From Paludibacter sp. 47-17 (GTDB lineage: Bacteria; Bacteroidota; Bacteroidia; Bacteroidales; Paludibacteraceae): a stretch of DNA of 64,000 nt. The stretch lies in assembly GCA_001898935.1 (NCBI GenBank), contig MKVT01000013.1:1-64000 (forward strand), in the 5' to 3' direction. The position numbers and the translations under genes are program-made. Below, piece by piece: positions 61,805 to 64,000 of the stretch. Under the pieces are notes generated by a model. The model had not been told where the DNA came from, searched no databases, and worked only from the letters and a program-made list of their open reading frames with translations. Each line of letters opens with the position of its first letter. Position 1 is the stretch's first letter.

Positions 61805-64000
61805 ATGAATACTATCTACCGCAACATAAAACAGCTCTATTTCAAGGATACTTCCTTTGCCGACCTGATGAAGCACCGGATCTATAATATCCTCTTGTAT
61901 GCCAGTAAATACGACTCGTTTATGCTCGAAGAAGACGGCCGGATCGACGAACAGATCTTCAACGAATACACGGCGCTCAACCTTCGTTATCCTCCCCGTT
62001 TCACCCTGGTATCCGGCGAAGAGGAAGCCTATGCCCAATTACGCGACCGCGCCTACGACCTTATCATCTCGATGCCCAGCGGCGACAGCATCAATCCATT
62101 CGAATGGGCCAAGGGAGTGAAATCGGTATACCCCGACATTCCGATCGTGGTACTGACGCCTTTCTCGAAATCGGTTTCAAAACGCATCGCCAACGAAGAC
62201 CTCAGCGCCATCGATTACGTATTCAGCTGGCTGGGCAACCCCGACATCCTGCTCGCGATCACCAAGATGCTGGAAGATAAGATGAATGTGGAGGAAGACG
62301 TCAGTTCGGTAGGGGTTCAGGTCATTCTTTTTGTGGAAGACTCGATTCACTTTTATTCCTCCATCCTGCCTCATCTGTACAAATGCGTATTTCAGCAATC
62401 GAAGTCGTTCATGACCGAGGCGCTGAACGAGCACGAACAAATGCTCAGGATGCGCGGCCGGCCGAAAATTCTGTTCGCACGCACCTACGAAGAAGCCATG
62501 ACCTTGTACCTGAAATACAAGGATAATATGCTGGGCGTGATTTCCGACGTTAGCTTTCTTCGCAACGGAGAGCGCAACCGGCAAGCCGGAATCGACCTCT
62601 GCCGCGAAATCCGGAGGATGGATAAATACATCCCGCTTATTGTTCAATCGTCGGACAACGGCAACAAAGAGGCTACCGAAGCGTTTAAAGGCACATTCCT
62701 GAGCAAGAATTCGAAAACCCTGTTGAAGGAATTAAAAGATACGATTAACAACAACTTCGGCTTCACCGACTTCAACTTCATCAACCCTGCTACCGGAGAG
62801 GTAGAGGCGCGGGTACGAAACCTACGGGGGCTGCAGGATGTGGTTTTTTCGCTGAGCGACGAAAGCTTGCTTTACCACGTGGGACGGTACGATATTTCGC
62901 GCTGGCTGTATTCGAGGGCCATGTTCCCATTGGCCGAATTTCTCAAAAACACGAACATTTACGACCCCGGCATTGAAGATCTGAACAAGCTCCGGCAGGT
63001 TATTTTCGGCGCTATCGTAAAATACCGGAAGATCAAAAACCGCGGGGTGGTTGCCGTTTTTCAGCGCGACCGGTTCGACCAGTACTCCAACTTTGCCCGT
63101 ATTGGTGAAGGTTCGATGGGAGGCAAAGGGCGTGGCCTGGCTTTTATCGATTCGATGATTAAGCGTAACGAACAATTGCAGCAGTATGAAAATGCGCAGA
63201 TTATGATTCCGAAAACGGTGGTGATCTGCACCGATATCTTCACCGAATTTATGGAGACCAATCAGCTGTATCCCATAGCTCTTTCCGATTTGCCCGACGA
63301 AGATATTCTGAAACATTTTCTGAATGCCCGTATTCCCAAATCGCTCATCGCCGATTTATTTTCGTTTTTGGGCGTTGTGAACACTCCTATTGCCGTACGC
63401 TCGTCCAGCCTGCTCGAAGACTCGCACTATCAGCCTTTTGCCGGCGTATACTCTACCTACATGGTGCCTTACAACCACGAAAGCCGCACGCAAACGCTGT
63501 CGCTGCTCACCGAAGCCATTAAGGCCGTATACGCCTCGGTATTTTTCAGGCAAAGTAAGATGTACATGACGGCTACCAAAAACGTGATCGACGAAGAAAA
63601 AATGGCTATCGTACTTCAGGAAACGGTAGGTAATGCGCACGACAACCGCTTCTATCCTTCCTTTTCGGGAGTGGCCCGGTCGCTGAACTATTATCCTATA
63701 GGCTCGGAAAAGCCCGAAGACGGCATAGCCAATATAGCCATGGGGCTGGGAAAATACATCGTCGACGGTGGGGTCACCCTTCGCTTCTCACCCGCTTACC
63801 CCCACAACATCCTGCAAACCTCGAGTTTGGAATACGCGCTCCGTGAAACCCAGACTCATTTTAACGCACTCGACCTGAACAACATTCACTTTGTACCGCA
63901 GGTAGATGACGGATTTAACTTATTGAAAATAAATGTACAGGATGCGTTAAAAGACGGCACCCTGAAGTACCTTGCTTCCACTTTCGATCCGCGCGAACAG
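61805..64000 (+). CDS. Receiver-domain / PEP-pyruvate-binding (PPDK_N) fusion protein, 3' end outside window
   Basis: 732 codons from ATG 61805 (MNTIYRNIKQLYF) without a stop; absent from the ORF track because it runs off the edge. Residues 1 to about 150 resemble a degenerate receiver-like fold (YDLIISMPSGD ... IPIVVLTPFSK). A second receiver at about 170-310 keeps the full phospho-acceptor set: E178/D179 (LFVEDS), D248 (GVISDVSF), S282 (VQSSD) and K301 (FLSKNSK), with about 25 extra residues before D248. From about 370 it matches the PPDK/PEP-synthase nucleotide-binding domain (GEGSMGGKGRGLAFI near 430; PIAVRSSSLLEDS near 528; FAGVYSTYMVPYNHE). A PEP synthase-like activity under phosphorylation control is an inference; the swivelling histidine domain would lie beyond the window. 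Confidence 0.8.
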   Translation, partial: MNTIYRNIKQLYFKDTSFADLMKHRIYNILLYASKYDSFMLEEDGRIDEQIFNEYTALNLRYPPRFTLVSGEEEAYAQLRDRAYDLIISMPSGDSINPFEWAKGVKSVYPDIPIVVLTPFSKSVSKRIANEDLSAIDYVFSWLGNPDILLAITKMLEDKMNVEEDVSSVGVQVILFVEDSIHFYSSILPHLYKCVFQQSKSFMTEALNEHEQMLRMRGRPKILFARTYEEAMTLYLKYKDNMLGVISDVSFLRNGERNRQAGIDLCREIRRMDKYIPLIVQSSDNGNKEATEAFKGTFLSKNSKTLLKELKDTINNNFGFTDFNFINPATGEVEARVRNLRGLQDVVFSLSDESLLYHVGRYDISRWLYSRAMFPLAEFLKNTNIYDPGIEDLNKLRQVIFGAIVKYRKIKNRGVVAVFQRDRFDQYSNFARIGEGSMGGKGRGLAFIDSMIKRNEQLQQYENAQIMIPKTVVICTDIFTEFMETNQLYPIALSDLPDEDILKHFLNARIPKSLIADLFSFLGVVNTPIAVRSSSLLEDSHYQPFAGVYSTYMVPYNHESRTQTLSLLTEAIKAVYASVFFRQSKMYMTATKNVIDEEKMAIVLQETVGNAHDNRFYPSFSGVARSLNYYPIGSEKPEDGIANIAMGLGKYIVDGGVTLRFSPAYPHNILQTSSLEYALRETQTHFNALDLNNIHFVPQVDDGFNLLKINVQDALKDGTLKYLASTFDPREQ

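Noticed and set aside
1-64000. CRISPR array, prophage or integrated element
   Set aside because: No regularly spaced direct repeats, cas genes or phage genes were found; only one IS fragment is present.

Overview
The window is a chromosomal segment of an anaerobic or facultatively anaerobic member of the Bacteroidetes, most likely order Bacteroidales. This rests on the gene content: a short (287 aa) primary sigma factor without region 1.1, an Rnf complex preceded by rseC, the trp order B-E-G-D-C-F-A, and many OMP, lipoprotein, DUF438 and DUF2721 genes of Bacteroidetes type. It also rests on the promoters: genes are repeatedly preceded by TAnnTTTG, sometimes with TTTG about 18-19 nt upstream, which is the known Bacteroidetes -7/-33 signature. 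No rRNA, CRISPR array or prophage is visible. One IS3-type transposase fragment lies at the left edge.

Layout. (1) 1-208: end of an IS3-family element. (2) 644-10462: a plus-strand operon encoding a 2-oxoacid (or acetoin) dehydrogenase-like complex (E2, E3, fused E1 alpha-beta), then a PHP hydrolase, a class II aldolase/SDR fusion and a zinc-type medium-chain dehydrogenase; a perfect-palindrome terminator closes it. (3) 10582-14483: an outer-membrane barrel protein, then an OmpR-type regulator, its histidine kinase and a YgiW-type periplasmic OB-fold protein, resembling the enterobacterial qseBC/ygiW neighbourhood. (4) 14579-20497, minus strand: biotin carrier plus carboxyltransferase, a helical-repeat protein coupled to a MltF-like transglycosylase, argS, and tRNA-Gly(CCC). 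(5) 20623-26127, minus: rseC-rnfBCDGEA, with a palindrome over the promoter. (6) 26308-30091, minus: serS, rpmA, rplU and an MscS-type channel. (7) 30155-36835, minus: the whole trp operon, preceded by a short leader ORF with three consecutive Trp codons and an intrinsic terminator, i.e. a ribosome-mediated attenuator. (8) 36893-44799, minus: a DUF438/hemerythrin/PAS protein with a DUF1858-type partner, an S41 protease, a lactonase, lpxH, a MIP18-type Fe-S factor, a thioesterase, an O-methyltransferase and an M16 peptidase. (9) 44956-48202, plus: ferredoxin-NADP reductase, a DUF2721 protein and nadE. (10) 48217-50144, minus: a YciO/Sua5 protein and a MATE exporter, divergent from a giant alpha-2-macroglobulin (50235-56051). 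(11) 56209-64000: recA and rpoD converging on a 22-bp perfect hairpin, an HtrA protease, gdhA, and at the right edge a receiver-domain/PEP-synthase-like fusion that runs out of the window.

How the genes work together. Energy and redox genes recur (dehydrogenase complex, Rnf, ferredoxin-NADP reductase, glutamate dehydrogenase, carboxyltransferase/biotin carrier), as expected for a fermenting anaerobe. Envelope maintenance is also prominent (MltF, LpxH, MscS, HtrA, S41, A2M). The most interesting items are the trp leader attenuator, the dehydrogenase-complex/aldolase operon of unassigned pathway, and the receiver-PPDK_N fusion. All functional calls come from reading motifs and lengths; no database search was run.
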